This document shows positions 35,479-44,963 of a stretch of DNA of 64,000 nucleotides, one piece after another. Each line of letters begins with the position of its first letter. The first letter of the stretch is position 1. The stretch spans positions 608,501 to 672,500 of the forward strand of contig NZ_CP017267.1 in NCBI RefSeq assembly GCF_001870205.1, given 5' to 3'. The notes below the pieces were generated by a model. The model was not told the origin of the DNA, ran no database searches, and saw only the letters and a program-made list of their open reading frames with translations. Origin of the DNA: Vagococcus teuberi. Its GTDB lineage: Bacteria > Bacillota > Bacilli > Lactobacillales > Vagococcaceae. Position numbers and translations under genes: made by a program.

Positions 35479-37938
35479 ATGGAAAAAAGAATTATTTTGC
35501 CAGTAGAAGGAATGAGCTGTGCATCTTGTTCGAGTACAGTAGAAAAAGTTGTATCAAAACTCTCAGGTGTAAAAAAAGCCAGTGTTAATTTGGCTACTGA
35601 AAAATTAGATGTAACCTATGATACAGATTTTTTAAAAGAAGAAGATATCGCTAAAGCGGTGAAAGATGCAGGGTATGGTATTGTTGAACAATACGTGTCG
35701 GCGACATTTGATATTGAAGGAATGAGTTGTGCATCCTGTTCAAGTACAGTTGAAAAAGCTGTCAGTAAGATGGATGGAGTAAAAGAAGTATCTGTTAATT
35801 TAGCAACAGAAAGTATGACACTTTTATTTAATTCAGCCGTCACATCAAAAGAAGATATTATTAACGTTGTATCTGATGCTGGATACTCAGCAACTGATAG
35901 AGAAGTAGAGAAAGGCAGTACAGAGACAAAAGAAGATAATAAAGAAAAACACATTAAAGTTATGTGGAAGAGATTTATTTCTTCAGCAATTTTCACTGTG
36001 CCACTACTTTATATCTCAATGGGGCATATGGTTGGTCTACCTTTACTAACAGTTATTGATCCGATTCATTCACCAGTAGCATTTGCGTTAATCCAATTGG
36101 TTTTAACAATTCCCGTTATCGCAATAGGATGGTCATTTTTTACGGTAGGTTTTAAAGCATTAGTCAAAAGACATCCTAATATGGATTCCCTTGTAGCATT
36201 AGGAACAAGTGCTGCCACACTTTATAGTATCTATGGGACAATTCAAGTGATTTTAGGAGATAGTAGCTTTGCAATGAATCTGTATTATGAATCGGCCGCA
36301 ACTATTCTGACTTTAATTACACTTGGAAAATATTTTGAAGCTGTGTCAAAAGGGAAAACATCTGAGGCGATTAAAACTCTAATAAATCTCGCACCAAAAA
36401 CAGCATCCGTAATTCGTGATGATGTAGAAGTTAGTATTCCAGTTGAAGAAGTGGTCTTAGGGGATGTATTAATCGTGCGTCCGGGTGAAAAAATCCCTGT
36501 TGATGGCGAGATTATTTCAGGAAATAGTGCAGTAGATGAATCAATGATTACTGGTGAGAGTATTCCAGTTGAGAAAAAAGTCGGAGATAATGTGGTTAGT
36601 GCTAGTTTGAATAAAACAGGAAGTTTTAAATTTAGAGCGACTAGAGTTGGACAAGATACAACATTATCACAAATTATCAAATTAGTTGAAGAAGCACAAG
36701 GATCTAAAGCACCGATTGCGCAATTAGCTGATAAAGTATCTGGAGTATTTGTTCCGATTGTTATTGTCTTAGCGATTGTATCAGGCTTGTTATGGTATTT
36801 TTTAGGACAAGAATCATGGATTTTTGCTCTAACTATAACCATTTCTGTTTTAGTTATCGCTTGTCCATGTGCGTTAGGTCTCGCAACACCAACAGCTATT
36901 ATGGTTGGAACAGGTAAGGGTGCTGAAAATGGTATTTTGATAAAAAGTGGTGAAGCACTAGAAATAGCTCACCAACTCGATACTATAGTATTTGATAAAA
37001 CTGGAACAATCACAGAAGGCAAGCCTGTTGTAACAGACGTTTTAGTATTTGATGAGTTAAGTGAACATGATATTCTTCAGTTAACTGCTTCAGCAGAAGT
37101 TCATTCTGAACACCCATTAGGACAAGCGATTGTTGAAAAAGCAAAAGAGATGGCAATTGATTTATTATCAATTTCTGATTTCTTAGCGATACCAGGTCAA
37201 GGACTTACTGTTTCAGTTGAGGGCATTTCGTATTTTATTGGAAATAAACGTTTAATGACTGAGCAAAAAATCAATTTAGATGACAAAAAAGAAACAGTTA
37301 ATAGATTAGCACAAGAGGGTAAAACACCGATGTATGTGGCAACTAAACAAAAAGTAATTGGGATTGTTGCAGTAGCTGATCCGATTAAACCAAGTAGCAT
37401 TAAAGCTATTACAACATTAAAAAAATTAGGAAAACAAGTGGTGATGTTAACGGGAGATAATGAGTTGACAGCCGAAGCAATCGCTAGTCAAGTAGGTATT
37501 GATACAGTTGTCAGTGAGGTATTGCCAGAAGATAAAGCAAATCAAGTGGCACGATTGCAAAAACAAGGTAAGAAAGTTGGTATGGTTGGTGATGGGATTA
37601 ATGATGCACCAGCATTGGCTCAAGCAGACATCGGGTTAGCAATTGGTAATGGAACAGATGTGGCGATTGAATCTGCCGATGTTGTGCTAATGAATGATGA
37701 TTTAAAAAGTGTCGCAACAGCAATAGAGCTATCTGATGCGACAATGAGAAATATTAAAGAAAATCTTTTCTGGGCATTTGGATACAATATATTAGGTATT
37801 CCTGTAGCAATGGGTGTGTTACATTTATTTGGCGGCCCACTACTTAACCCTATGATTGCAGGAGCTGCGATGAGTTTTAGTTCCGTTTCTGTTTTATTGA
37901 ATGCACTTCGTTTAAAAAGATTTAAACCAAAACAATAA
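35479..37938 (+). CDS. copA: Copper-exporting P1B-type ATPase
   Basis: The 819-residue pump has two N-terminal metal-binding domains, each with GMSCASC, then eight membrane helices with the CPC motif (C462), the phosphorylation site DKTGT (D506), SEHPLGQAI and the hinge [17 protein letters not shown]. It pumps copper(I), and possibly silver, out of the cell. The ATG at 35479 has GAGGTG 7 bp upstream; the GTG at 35464 precedes that site. A terminator follows directly. Confidence 0.96.
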   Translation: MEKRIILPVEGMSCASCSSTVEKVVSKLSGVKKASVNLATEKLDVTYDTDFLKEEDIAKAVKDAGYGIVEQYVSATFDIEGMSCASCSSTVEKAVSKMDGVKEVSVNLATESMTLLFNSAVTSKEDIINVVSDAGYSATDREVEKGSTETKEDNKEKHIKVMWKRFISSAIFTVPLLYISMGHMVGLPLLTVIDPIHSPVAFALIQLVLTIPVIAIGWSFFTVGFKALVKRHPNMDSLVALGTSAATLYSIYGTIQVILGDSSFAMNLYYESAATILTLITLGKYFEAVSKGKTSEAIKTLINLAPKTASVIRDDVEVSIPVEEVVLGDVLIVRPGEKIPVDGEIISGNSAVDESMITGESIPVEKKVGDNVVSASLNKTGSFKFRATRVGQDTTLSQIIKLVEEAQGSKAPIAQLADKVSGVFVPIVIVLAIVSGLLWYFLGQESWIFALTITISVLVIACPCALGLATPTAIMVGTGKGAENGILIKSGEALEIAHQLDTIVFDKTGTITEGKPVVTDVLVFDELSEHDILQLTASAEVHSEHPLGQAIVEKAKEMAIDLLSISDFLAIPGQGLTVSVEGISYFIGNKRLMTEQKINLDDKKETVNRLAQEGKTPMYVATKQKVIGIVAVADPIKPSSIKAITTLKKLGKQVVMLTGDNELTAEAIASQVGIDTVVSEVLPEDKANQVARLQKQGKKVGMVGDGINDAPALAQADIGLAIGNGTDVAIESADVVLMNDDLKSVATAIELSDATMRNIKENLFWAFGYNILGIPVAMGVLHLFGGPLLNPMIAGAAMSFSSVSVLLNALRLKRFKPKQ

Positions 37939-37964
37939 AAAAAACCTCAAATGAGGTTTTTTTT
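37938..37964. terminator. Bidirectional terminator
   Basis: AAAAAACCTC-AAAT-GAGGTTTTTT lies between the converging copA and LysM genes, touching both stop codons. Confidence 0.88.
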
Positions 37965-38532
37965 AGTACCAACCGTTATTCATCCAAAATGCTTGAGCGT
38001 TTTCCCATGAACCATAACGACCAGCAACATATTGATCTGCAACACGTTCTTGGTTTGCTGGAGAGTAGTCACCATTTAAATAACTTGGGTCTAATTGGTA
38101 ACGTCCGATATGGTATCCATTAGTTGCGTTATAGTCACCACCTGATTCTTTTTGAGCAATCCATTCTTTTGCATTAGAAGTCGTAGCAGGAGCTGAAGAT
38201 ACAGCCGCTTGAGTTTCTTGTTGTGGTGCAACATAAGTGTTTTCTTCTTGTACAGGTTCAGAAGAAACAGCTGATGCTTCAACAGGTGTTTCTGTTTTTT
38301 CATCTGTTTTAATGGTTAGTTCTTGACCTGGGAAGATCATATTCATATTTTTAATATTATTGTCTTTAGCGATTTGTTCGATGTTGTTGTTTGAGCCAAA
38401 AAATTCTAATGAGATAGAAGAAAGAGTATCTCCAGCTTTTACAGTGTATACAGAGTCAGCAAGTACAGTTGTACTGAATAATAGTCCTAATGCAAATGTG
38501 CTACCAAATATTAATGTTTTTAGTGATTTCAT
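37963..38532 (-). CDS. Secreted LysM protein with transglycosylase-like C-terminus
   Basis: The 189-residue protein has a signal peptide (about 1-25, ending TTVLADS), a LysM peptidoglycan-binding domain (about 27-72, YTVKAGDTLSSISLEFFG), a Glu-, Thr- and Gln-rich linker, and a C-terminal domain from about residue 122 (WIAQKESGGDYNATNG, GRYQLDPSYL, closing WMNNGWY). The Glu in AQKESGG is the expected catalytic residue of lysozyme-like transglycosylases; aggregation-promoting factors share this tail. It probably acts in wall turnover. AAAAGGAG precedes the ATG. Confidence 0.88.
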   Translation of the reverse strand: MKSLKTLIFGSTFALGLLFSTTVLADSVYTVKAGDTLSSISLEFFGSNNNIEQIAKDNNIKNMNMIFPGQELTIKTDEKTETPVEASAVSSEPVQEENTYVAPQQETQAAVSSAPATTSNAKEWIAQKESGGDYNATNGYHIGRYQLDPSYLNGDYSPANQERVADQYVAGRYGSWENAQAFWMNNGWY

Positions 38533-39031
38533 AAATTTAAAAATCTCCTTTTAAAATTGTTTTAATTTATTTCGTTGATATCCAACGACAAGATATACTT
38601 TACCATCGAATCATATTTCTTAGGTGAAAGAATGAGTGAAATTTGGTAACAAGATATAGTTTAATATTACAATTTTTGACATATAGAAATATTTATTTGT
38701 TCATAATATGTAATGAACTAGAAAATGATTTTTTGCTACTTATTTAACATAAAATGACTAAAATATTCTTTTTTATGTAATAAAAATAATCTAATATGAT
38801 AATTTTTGAGTGAAATTGTTAATTGTTTTTCATTATAAGTTATTATAATAAACTGATAATTATTACAGATGTTACTAAGTTAATTTGTTTTGTTACATTG
38901 TTGTCTTTTTATAAAACCATCGAATAAGTGAAAAAATGATAAAATTGTTGATTTATTTATAAAATCTTTTGTAAAACCAGTTATTTTTGAATATACTGTA
39001 TGTAGTAGATATTGAAGGGGGATTGGTTAGT
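38533..39031. other. About 500-bp AT-rich gap with promoters
   Basis: No gene or RNA was recognised. It separates two divergently transcribed genes. CGTTG-GATAT-CAACG (minus strand, about 38570-38586) lies upstream of the LysM gene. The words ACCATCGAAT occur twice (near 38604 and 38918). A good promoter for the nucleotidyltransferase is at its right end. Confidence 0.5.
38969..38997 (+). promoter_or_regulatory. Promoter of the nucleotidyltransferase gene
   Basis: TTGTAA (38969-38974) and TATACT (38992-38997) are 17 bp apart. The position means that the open frame beginning at 38987 cannot be translated from its first codon. Confidence 0.75.
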
Positions 39032-39844
39032 ATGTTAGTGGATTCAAATTTACCCATTGAAAGAGATAAATTACAAAATAGATTTGCTAGACTAGTAAAG
39101 GAAGACAATGATATCATTGGAGCCTATTTCAGTGGCTCAATTGGTAATAAAACGGAAGATTTTTATTCTGATATTAATGCACGTATTATTCTAAAACCAG
39201 GTATTCAAATAGAGCAAAAGCAACGTGAGATTATTCGCTCAATTGGCGATTATCTATTTATCGAATTATTTGATTATAATCATTCGATTATTCATTATGC
39301 AACATTTATCAAACTTGATTTGATGGTATATACATTAGAAATGTTAGAGCCTAGTATTTTATATAAACATATTGAGATTATTAAAGATGATGGGACTTTA
39401 ACTGAGCTACATAATCTATCAAAGGATATGCAATATGTTGTGACGCAAGAAGTCTTTGATCATATATTAAATCAATACTATGCAGATTATTTTAATTTAT
39501 ATCGTGCATGGAGAAGAAATGAAAGTAATCATATCGAGTCAATTGTTTTGTCTATTAAACAACATCTGGTATCAATGTGGTACTTATCAAAAGGTACTGA
39601 GCCAAATATAGATGACGATTGGCGAAACTATGAAGGTGAAAAATCTCGATTGTCTCATTTAGAAAAAGAATTCATATTATCTTATACACCTTTTGATATT
39701 AAGGAAATAGAAGTATTTACAAATAAAATTGCTATCTTGATGTTAGAAGCAAGTGAAAAAGTTGCCGTATATGATGATTTATTTTTTTCAAGACCTAATT
39801 TCATGAAAGTTCATGATCGGATTTCTTTTACAGATGAAATATAA
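39032..39844 (+). CDS. Nucleotidyltransferase-like protein
   Basis: The 270-residue protein has SGSIGNKTEDFYSDIN near residue 33, the G-S-x-D/N pattern of polymerase-beta-type nucleotidyltransferases, followed by helical regions as in aminoglycoside adenylyltransferases (AadA, LinB). The second Asp of the usual D-x-D appears as SDIN, so activity is uncertain. The ATG at 39032 is preceded by GAAGGGGG at a suitable distance and lies after the promoter. It stands alone. Antibiotic modification, or an antitoxin or tRNA-modifying role, are equally open. Confidence 0.7.
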   Translation: MLVDSNLPIERDKLQNRFARLVKEDNDIIGAYFSGSIGNKTEDFYSDINARIILKPGIQIEQKQREIIRSIGDYLFIELFDYNHSIIHYATFIKLDLMVYTLEMLEPSILYKHIEIIKDDGTLTELHNLSKDMQYVVTQEVFDHILNQYYADYFNLYRAWRRNESNHIESIVLSIKQHLVSMWYLSKGTEPNIDDDWRNYEGEKSRLSHLEKEFILSYTPFDIKEIEVFTNKIAILMLEASEKVAVYDDLFFSRPNFMKVHDRISFTDEI

Positions 39845-39884
39845 AAAATCCTTAAAGTCGATTAAACGGCTTTAAGGATTTTTT
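39843..39884. terminator. Bidirectional terminator
   Basis: AAAATCCTTAAAGTCG and CGGCTTTAAGGATTTT arms with A and T runs outside lie between converging genes. Confidence 0.85.
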
Positions 39885-39904
39885 ATCCCATATAATAGTA
39901 GAAA

Positions 39905-41239
39905 CTAGTTCATAGCTGCTTGTGCTAATAAGTTTAAATAGTTCCATGGACGATCAAAATGAGGTTGGAAGAAGAAGTCGGATAGAGCTAAATCTTCAAC
40001 AGTCATTTTATTTTGAATGGCTAAAGACAATGTATTTGCTGACTGAGTGATATCATATTTCGACATTAATTGACCGCCTAATATGCGTTTTGTATCCTTG
40101 TCAAAAACCAATTGCATCATAACTTTTTCCGTTGTAGGCATAAATTCTGGACGGTAGTTATCTTCTAAATATGCCATATCAGCATTAATTCCTTGAGCTA
40201 ATGCATTTTCTATGGTTAAACCGGTTGATCCTATTTTCCAACCAAATAAGTATAATCCAGACGTTCCTTGAGTCCCACGATAAGCTAGAGTTGGTTTTTT
40301 AATATTTTTTCCAACTAATAAGCCTTGTCTAACGGCGTTTGTTGCTAAAGGAATATAGTTATCTGATTGTGTTGGGTTATAGTGAACAATTGCACTATCG
40401 CCTGCAGCAAAAATATCAGGTTGACTTGTTTGCATATACTCATTCACTTTAATCGCACCATTAGGTAATTTATCCACTTTGTCACCTAATAATTCTGTCG
40501 AAGGTTTAAATCCAACACACAGAATCACCATGTCAGCTTCAAATGATTTAGAAGCCGTATGTACTTTTTTCACATTAGAGTGCTCATCGGATTCAAAGTG
40601 TGCCACATTTTCTCCTAAAGCTAGTGTGACTCCTTGGTTCAGTAACTCTTGTTCTAGTTTATCTGTAAATGGTTTGTCTAAATATTTATTTAATATACGG
40701 TCAAGACCATCGATTAAGGTTACGTTTTTACCTGACTCGACAAACGCTTCAACTAACTCAATCCCAATATATCCACCACCAACCACAACGATTCTTTTGG
40801 CATCTTTAGCAGAATCTATAATTTTATTTGCTTGATTATAATTTTTACATAATAAAATGTTATTGGCTTCAATTCCTGGAATAGGAGGAACAATAGGCCA
40901 TGATCCTGTTGTCATCACTAATTTATCATATGACGTAATGCTTGTTTCATTTGTTTTCAAGTTGACAGCTGTCACTTGTTTAAGTTCAGTATCGATGGAT
41001 GTCACATTATGCTCCATGTTTACTGTAGCACCTAGAGAAGCTAGCTCCTCAGGATTTGAGTAGAATAAGTCTTGCGCGTTTTTGACAACGCCACCAACGT
41101 AGAGCGCGATTCCACATGATAGGAACGACACATTATCGTTTCTTTCATAGACAATCACTTCAGCTTCTGGTGATTCTTTTAAAATACTTTTTACCGCAGA
41201 TGTCCCTGCATGAGTACATCCTATAACAACAACTTTCAT
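39905..41239 (-). CDS. nox: H2O-forming NADH oxidase
   Basis: The 444-residue flavoenzyme begins MKVVVIGCTHAGTSAVKS and has the redox Cys42 in SFLSCGIALYVGG, an NAD-binding GGGYIGIELVEAF and the FAD motif IFAAGDSA. It reduces O2 to water with two NADH and regenerates NAD+ in lactic acid bacteria. The start is the ATG at 41239 with AAGGGTGG 5 bp upstream; this places the active Cys at position 42 as in the Enterococcus enzyme. The GTG three codons earlier overlaps that site. It is a single-gene unit. Confidence 0.94.
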   Translation of the reverse strand: MKVVVIGCTHAGTSAVKSILKESPEAEVIVYERNDNVSFLSCGIALYVGGVVKNAQDLFYSNPEELASLGATVNMEHNVTSIDTELKQVTAVNLKTNETSITSYDKLVMTTGSWPIVPPIPGIEANNILLCKNYNQANKIIDSAKDAKRIVVVGGGYIGIELVEAFVESGKNVTLIDGLDRILNKYLDKPFTDKLEQELLNQGVTLALGENVAHFESDEHSNVKKVHTASKSFEADMVILCVGFKPSTELLGDKVDKLPNGAIKVNEYMQTSQPDIFAAGDSAIVHYNPTQSDNYIPLATNAVRQGLLVGKNIKKPTLAYRGTQGTSGLYLFGWKIGSTGLTIENALAQGINADMAYLEDNYRPEFMPTTEKVMMQLVFDKDTKRILGGQLMSKYDITQSANTLSLAIQNKMTVEDLALSDFFFQPHFDRPWNYLNLLAQAAMN

Positions 41240-41657
41240 TGTATCCACCCTTACATGTATTTTTTATCACAAATATATCTATATGTGATATGTTCAAAAT
41301 ATAACAGAAAGTAAAACCTTAGTATATGTTTATGCTTGTGAATTTAATGAAATAAAAAGTAAGTTTTTTAAATAATATGTGACCAATTTTTCAATTTTTT
41401 TGTTTGTTATGTCATCCAAAAATAGAAAGAATAGATAAATCTATTTTATATTGTGTAATATTTTTCATAAAAAAATTTCACAATCTAAAAATAAAAGTGA
41501 AATTTTATTAAAAAAAATACCTTATAAAAAAATGCGTGTCACATTTTGTTTTAAGTGAAAGACTTAGTTGAACTAATCGTAGTATTGTTAGATAATGAGT
41601 TAAATATACTAATTATTAAATAAAGGCAGTCGATAAATAAGTTGATGAGGTGATACA
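41240..41657. other. 418-bp gap between nox and the ROK gene, with two dyads
   Basis: TATCACA (41265-41271) and TGTGATA (41284-41290) form a dyad with a 12-bp spacer close to the nox start. AAAATTTCAC (41472-41481) and GTGAAATTTT (41497-41506) form a perfect 10-bp dyad with a 15-bp spacer. No gene was seen. The sequence is very AT-rich. Confidence 0.55.
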
Positions 41658-42518
41658 ATGGCAAATCTTGCTGTATTTGATATAGGAGGAACGGCAGTAA
41701 AATGCGGTTTATGGGAAGATGGCAGGTTATCGTTTAATACACAGTTTTTTACTCCAAAAAATTTAGATTCAATAATTGAACAAATGAAAAAAGTAATAAG
41801 TCATTATCCAGTTGATATAGAAGGAGTAGCTATTAGTGCTCCAGGTGTGGTTGATGATAAAGCTCGGGTAATTGATGGCATTAGTGCAGTACCATATCTT
41901 CATAATTGCCCTATATTTGATATATTTGAAAAAGCTTTTAAGTTGCCCATTCGAATTGAAAATGATGCGAATTGTGCAGGGATTGCTGAGATGAATTGTG
42001 GAGTGGGGACAAATGTCAATCACGCATTATTTCTTGTTTTAGGAACGGGTGTTGGTGGAGCAGTATTTATAAATGGTTCCCTTTATAAAGGAGCTCACTT
42101 ATTTGGTGGAGAATTTGGTTTGATGAAAAATCATACAAATAGAATATTGAGTGAAACTGGTACAATTGTTAAGGCGACTAAGGCATACGAAAAAGTTACT
42201 GGCGAAGCAATTGATGGAAAACAATTGTTTAGATTAGCCGGTTTACGAGATCCATTAGCCAATAAATTATTGGATACGATGTATGAAAACATCTCTCAAA
42301 TACTATATGATTTACAAGTGGCTTTGGATCCAGAGATGATTATCGTTGGTGGAGCTATTTCAGAAAGACCAGAAGTGATTGATGAGTTACAAAAATGGTT
42401 ATATGAAAAGTTAGCAAGTGTTCGATTACAACATATCACACCAGTTGTATCAGCATGCCAATTTAAAAATGATGCCAATTTAATCGGGGCAGCAATTAAT
42501 TTTATCGAAACAATATAA
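41658..42518 (+). CDS. ROK family sugar kinase
   Basis: The 286-residue protein begins LAVFDIGGTAVKCGLWEDG, the phosphate-binding loop of ROK kinases, and has ISAPGVVD, IENDANCAG (catalytic Asp), VLGTGVGGAVFING and IIVGGAISERP. The zinc cluster of typical glucokinases (CxCGxxGCxE after GE-GH) is missing, since GGEFGLMKNHTN follows the loop; some beta-glucoside kinases and other ROK groups also lack it. So the substrate may be a glucoside, not free glucose. GAGGTG lies before ATG. A galM-like gene converges on it. Confidence 0.9.
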   Translation: MANLAVFDIGGTAVKCGLWEDGRLSFNTQFFTPKNLDSIIEQMKKVISHYPVDIEGVAISAPGVVDDKARVIDGISAVPYLHNCPIFDIFEKAFKLPIRIENDANCAGIAEMNCGVGTNVNHALFLVLGTGVGGAVFINGSLYKGAHLFGGEFGLMKNHTNRILSETGTIVKATKAYEKVTGEAIDGKQLFRLAGLRDPLANKLLDTMYENISQILYDLQVALDPEMIIVGGAISERPEVIDELQKWLYEKLASVRLQHITPVVSACQFKNDANLIGAAINFIETI

Positions 42519-42557
42519 AAAAGCAGACATCAATAATGACTTGGTGTCTGTCTTTTT
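42517..42557. terminator. Bidirectional terminator
   Basis: AAAAAGCAGACATCA and TGGTGTCTGTCTTTTT pair with few wobbles and lie between converging genes. Confidence 0.8.
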
Positions 42558-42561
42558 AGCG

Positions 42562-43551
42562 TCATGAAACAAAGAATTGATAGGTAGTATGCCATGTTTT
42601 AATTTGTTGTTCTTTGAGATCGATATTTCCTAAGTGAGGATGATTTACCACATCAGGTAATTCCTGAGTCTCAATTGCGATACCTAATTGAGAATGCATT
42701 TTTTCTCCCGATACTGATTGATCAGTAGCAAACCCTGTTGTAGAAAACACAACAGCAGCTTGTCTATCAGAAAATAGCTGAATATTTCTTCCATTGTCTG
42801 GTTGACTTAATATAATTTGAGGCTGTTCAGATGTCAGTAAAAAAGCATCATCAATACCGTTAGGTAAAGAATTTAGGGCTTTTTTTAGTAAGCGAGGTTG
42901 TCTAAAATCATAACCAGTGTTTGCTACGTCAAGTAATTCTCCAGTAGGAATCGTTTCGTCATCTGTTTCTAAAATACTATCTGCGTGGATGGTTAATAGA
43001 TGATTGGTGATGTCTTTTTTATCCTTACCATTTAGATTAAAGTAAATATGGTTAGTAGGATTGACAATTGTATCACTGTCAGAGTGGCAACTCGTTGTCA
43101 TTTCAATTGCGTCATCTGTTACTTTATAAGAATTTTTGACATAAATTGGTCCGGGATAATCTGTTAATGTGTCTTTTAACATAAAATGAACAATCGTATT
43201 TTCGTCATGTTCTTCAATGTCAAATGCCCAAAATTGATGCCACCAGCCATTACTGCCTCCATGCAAGTGATGGTTCCCATTATTTTTTTCAAATTGAGCC
43301 CCATTCCATTTTCCTTCTTTAATACGTCCAGCTACAGGTCCAACTAGTGCACCAAATTGAGCATTATCATTGATAATTTCTTCCGGAGTATCTGGTGAAA
43401 GTAAAATGTTATCTTTATTACCAACTCTATCTGGGGTGATCCACTCTTGAATTCTAGCCCCAAAATCAACGAACGTGACACTGTGATTTGATTTTGTAAC
43501 GGTAATATAATGGATATCTGTTTGTTTATCGTGAATAATATTGTAAGTCAT
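42562..43551 (-). CDS. galM: Aldose 1-epimerase (mutarotase)
   Basis: The 329-residue protein has VGPVAGRIKEGKW, the substrate His in NHHLHGG, NPTNHIYFNLNG with the second His, and a C-terminal catalytic Glu region (GIAIETQELPD). It interconverts alpha and beta forms of hexoses such as galactose or glucose. The start overlaps the stop of the upstream gene by 4 bp (ATGA), and its GGGAGGA site lies in the end of that gene, so translation is coupled. Confidence 0.93.
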   Translation of the reverse strand: MTYNIIHDKQTDIHYITVTKSNHSVTFVDFGARIQEWITPDRVGNKDNILLSPDTPEEIINDNAQFGALVGPVAGRIKEGKWNGAQFEKNNGNHHLHGGSNGWWHQFWAFDIEEHDENTIVHFMLKDTLTDYPGPIYVKNSYKVTDDAIEMTTSCHSDSDTIVNPTNHIYFNLNGKDKKDITNHLLTIHADSILETDDETIPTGELLDVANTGYDFRQPRLLKKALNSLPNGIDDAFLLTSEQPQIILSQPDNGRNIQLFSDRQAAVVFSTTGFATDQSVSGEKMHSQLGIAIETQELPDVVNHPHLGNIDLKEQQIKTWHTTYQFFVS

Positions 43552-44138
43552 TGGTTTCCTCCCAAATTTTTTTTAAAAAAACATAATGTTAACTCTTCGG
43601 TATTTTGAATGGTGAAATCAGTTGAATATGATAGGTCATTCTGTGATAACAATATGGATATTATTGGTTTATTATCCATAGCATTAAGAGTTACTAAATC
43701 ATCTATAACAAGAATATCATATGTCACTTTTTTTAAGTCATTTGATGTGATTAGCTTAATATACGACGGCAGTTCTAATTGCTCGATTAATTTATTTGCC
43801 AAGTCATCGTCAGATATCGCATAAATCAATACATTTTGTTTATGAGCGTCAGTTATTAAAGCGAGAATTCCAGGATAAATATCGTCGTCATCAATATCGT
43901 CTAATTCGTCATCATATAATCTATTTTTTTCTAAAATGAGTTCCTCCTTTTGTTGATGTGACAAGTTATCTATCTCTTCTAACCATTGATGACTTCGAAA
44001 TACTTTTTGTTCCTCAAAAGACAACTCGTTTGGAATAGTTATATTAAAAGAACGACAAGCATCTAGGAAACATTCATAGTGGAGATAAGTTGTATCCGTT
44101 ATTAAACCATCTAAGGGTAGTACAATTGTTGAAAACAC
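43548..44138 (-). CDS. Degenerate HAD-like protein (beta-phosphoglucomutase-like, nucleophile missing)
   Basis: The 196-residue protein begins MFSTIVLPLDGLITDTTYLH, which aligns with the FDLDGVITDT loop of beta-phosphoglucomutase-type HAD enzymes. The first Asp, the nucleophile, is Pro here (codon CCC in the reverse reading). The motif II region reads YAISDDD and motif IV reads LVIDDL. The cap region is unusually acidic (DDELDDIDDDD). The start is GTG at 44138 with GAGAGGTG 4 bp upstream; the frame is open farther but lacks a site. Coupled to galM, it may be a regulatory or inactive relative. Ordinary phosphatase activity is unlikely. Confidence 0.75.
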   Translation of the reverse strand: MFSTIVLPLDGLITDTTYLHYECFLDACRSFNITIPNELSFEEQKVFRSHQWLEEIDNLSHQQKEELILEKNRLYDDELDDIDDDDIYPGILALITDAHKQNVLIYAISDDDLANKLIEQLELPSYIKLITSNDLKKVTYDILVIDDLVTLNAMDNKPIISILLSQNDLSYSTDFTIQNTEELTLCFFKKNLGGNQ

Positions 44139-44303
44139 AAGACACCTCTCTATATCTGTAATGAAAGAGTTTACTAAGTTCATTTTAACGAAATAATAAA
44201 CGTTTGTCACTGGTTATTAGGTGATAATAAGAATAGGCTAAAAGTATATAAATGGATAATACGTGTTATTTTAATGAATGTTGTCAGTTATATAAGTTAA
44301 TGT

Positions 44304-44340
44304 TTGACTTAAAAAGATTATTTGTTTATAATGATTATAA
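44304..44340 (+). promoter_or_regulatory. ahpCF promoter with PerR box
   Basis: TTGACT (44304-44309) and TATAAT (44327-44332) are 17 bp apart. The -10 lies inside TTATAATGATTATAA (44326-44340), an exact match to the PerR consensus TTATAATNATTATAA. Repression by PerR with release under peroxide is expected. Confidence 0.94.
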
Positions 44341-44389
44341 ATAAGGCTCATTTAAATTAGAGCGAATAAATATATGGAGGGTTATTATT

Positions 44390-44953
44390 ATGTCATTAAT
44401 TGGAAAAGAAGTAGAAGAATTTAACGCACAAGCTTACCACAAAGGAGAATTTATTTCTGTTTCTAATGAAGATTTAAAAGGTAAATGGAGTATTATTTGT
44501 TTTTATCCTGCTGATTTTACGTTTGTTTGTCCAACTGAGTTAGAAGACCTACAAGAGCAATATGCAACATTGAAAGAGTTAGGTGTGGAAGTTTATTCTT
44601 GTTCAACAGATACACACTTTACACACAAAGCGTGGCATGATACATCTGATGCGATTGGTAAAATTGAATACATCATGTTAGCAGACCCATCACATACCAT
44701 TTCACGTCAATTTGACGTTTTAGATGAAGAAGCAGGTGCAGCACAACGTGGAACATTTATTATTGATCCAGATAGTGTTGTTCAAACAATTGAAATCAAT
44801 GCTGATGGTATTGGACGTGAAGCAAGTGTTTTAGTTGATAAAATTCGTGCAGCACAATATGTACGTGAAAATCCAGGTGAAGTTTGTCCAGCTAAATGGA
44901 AAGAAAATGGTGAAACATTAAAACCAAGTTTTGATTTAGTCGGAAAAATATAA
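44390..44953 (+). CDS. ahpC: Alkyl hydroperoxide reductase subunit C (peroxiredoxin)
   Basis: The 187-residue peroxiredoxin has the peroxidatic Cys47 in FTFVCPTE and the resolving Cys166 in GEVCPAKW, as in typical 2-Cys AhpC. It reduces H2O2 and organic peroxides and is recycled by AhpF, encoded 10 bp downstream. GGAGGG precedes the ATG. The promoter has a perfect PerR box. Confidence 0.97.
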   Translation: MSLIGKEVEEFNAQAYHKGEFISVSNEDLKGKWSIICFYPADFTFVCPTELEDLQEQYATLKELGVEVYSCSTDTHFTHKAWHDTSDAIGKIEYIMLADPSHTISRQFDVLDEEAGAAQRGTFIIDPDSVVQTIEINADGIGREASVLVDKIRAAQYVRENPGEVCPAKWKENGETLKPSFDLVGKI

Positions 44954-44963
44954 GGAGAAAAAT

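Noticed and set aside
38840-38870. Fur/PerR-like word TGATAATTATTA upstream of the nucleotidyltransferase
   Set aside because: Only one half fits the 7-1-7 pattern and the region is so AT-rich that chance matches are expected.
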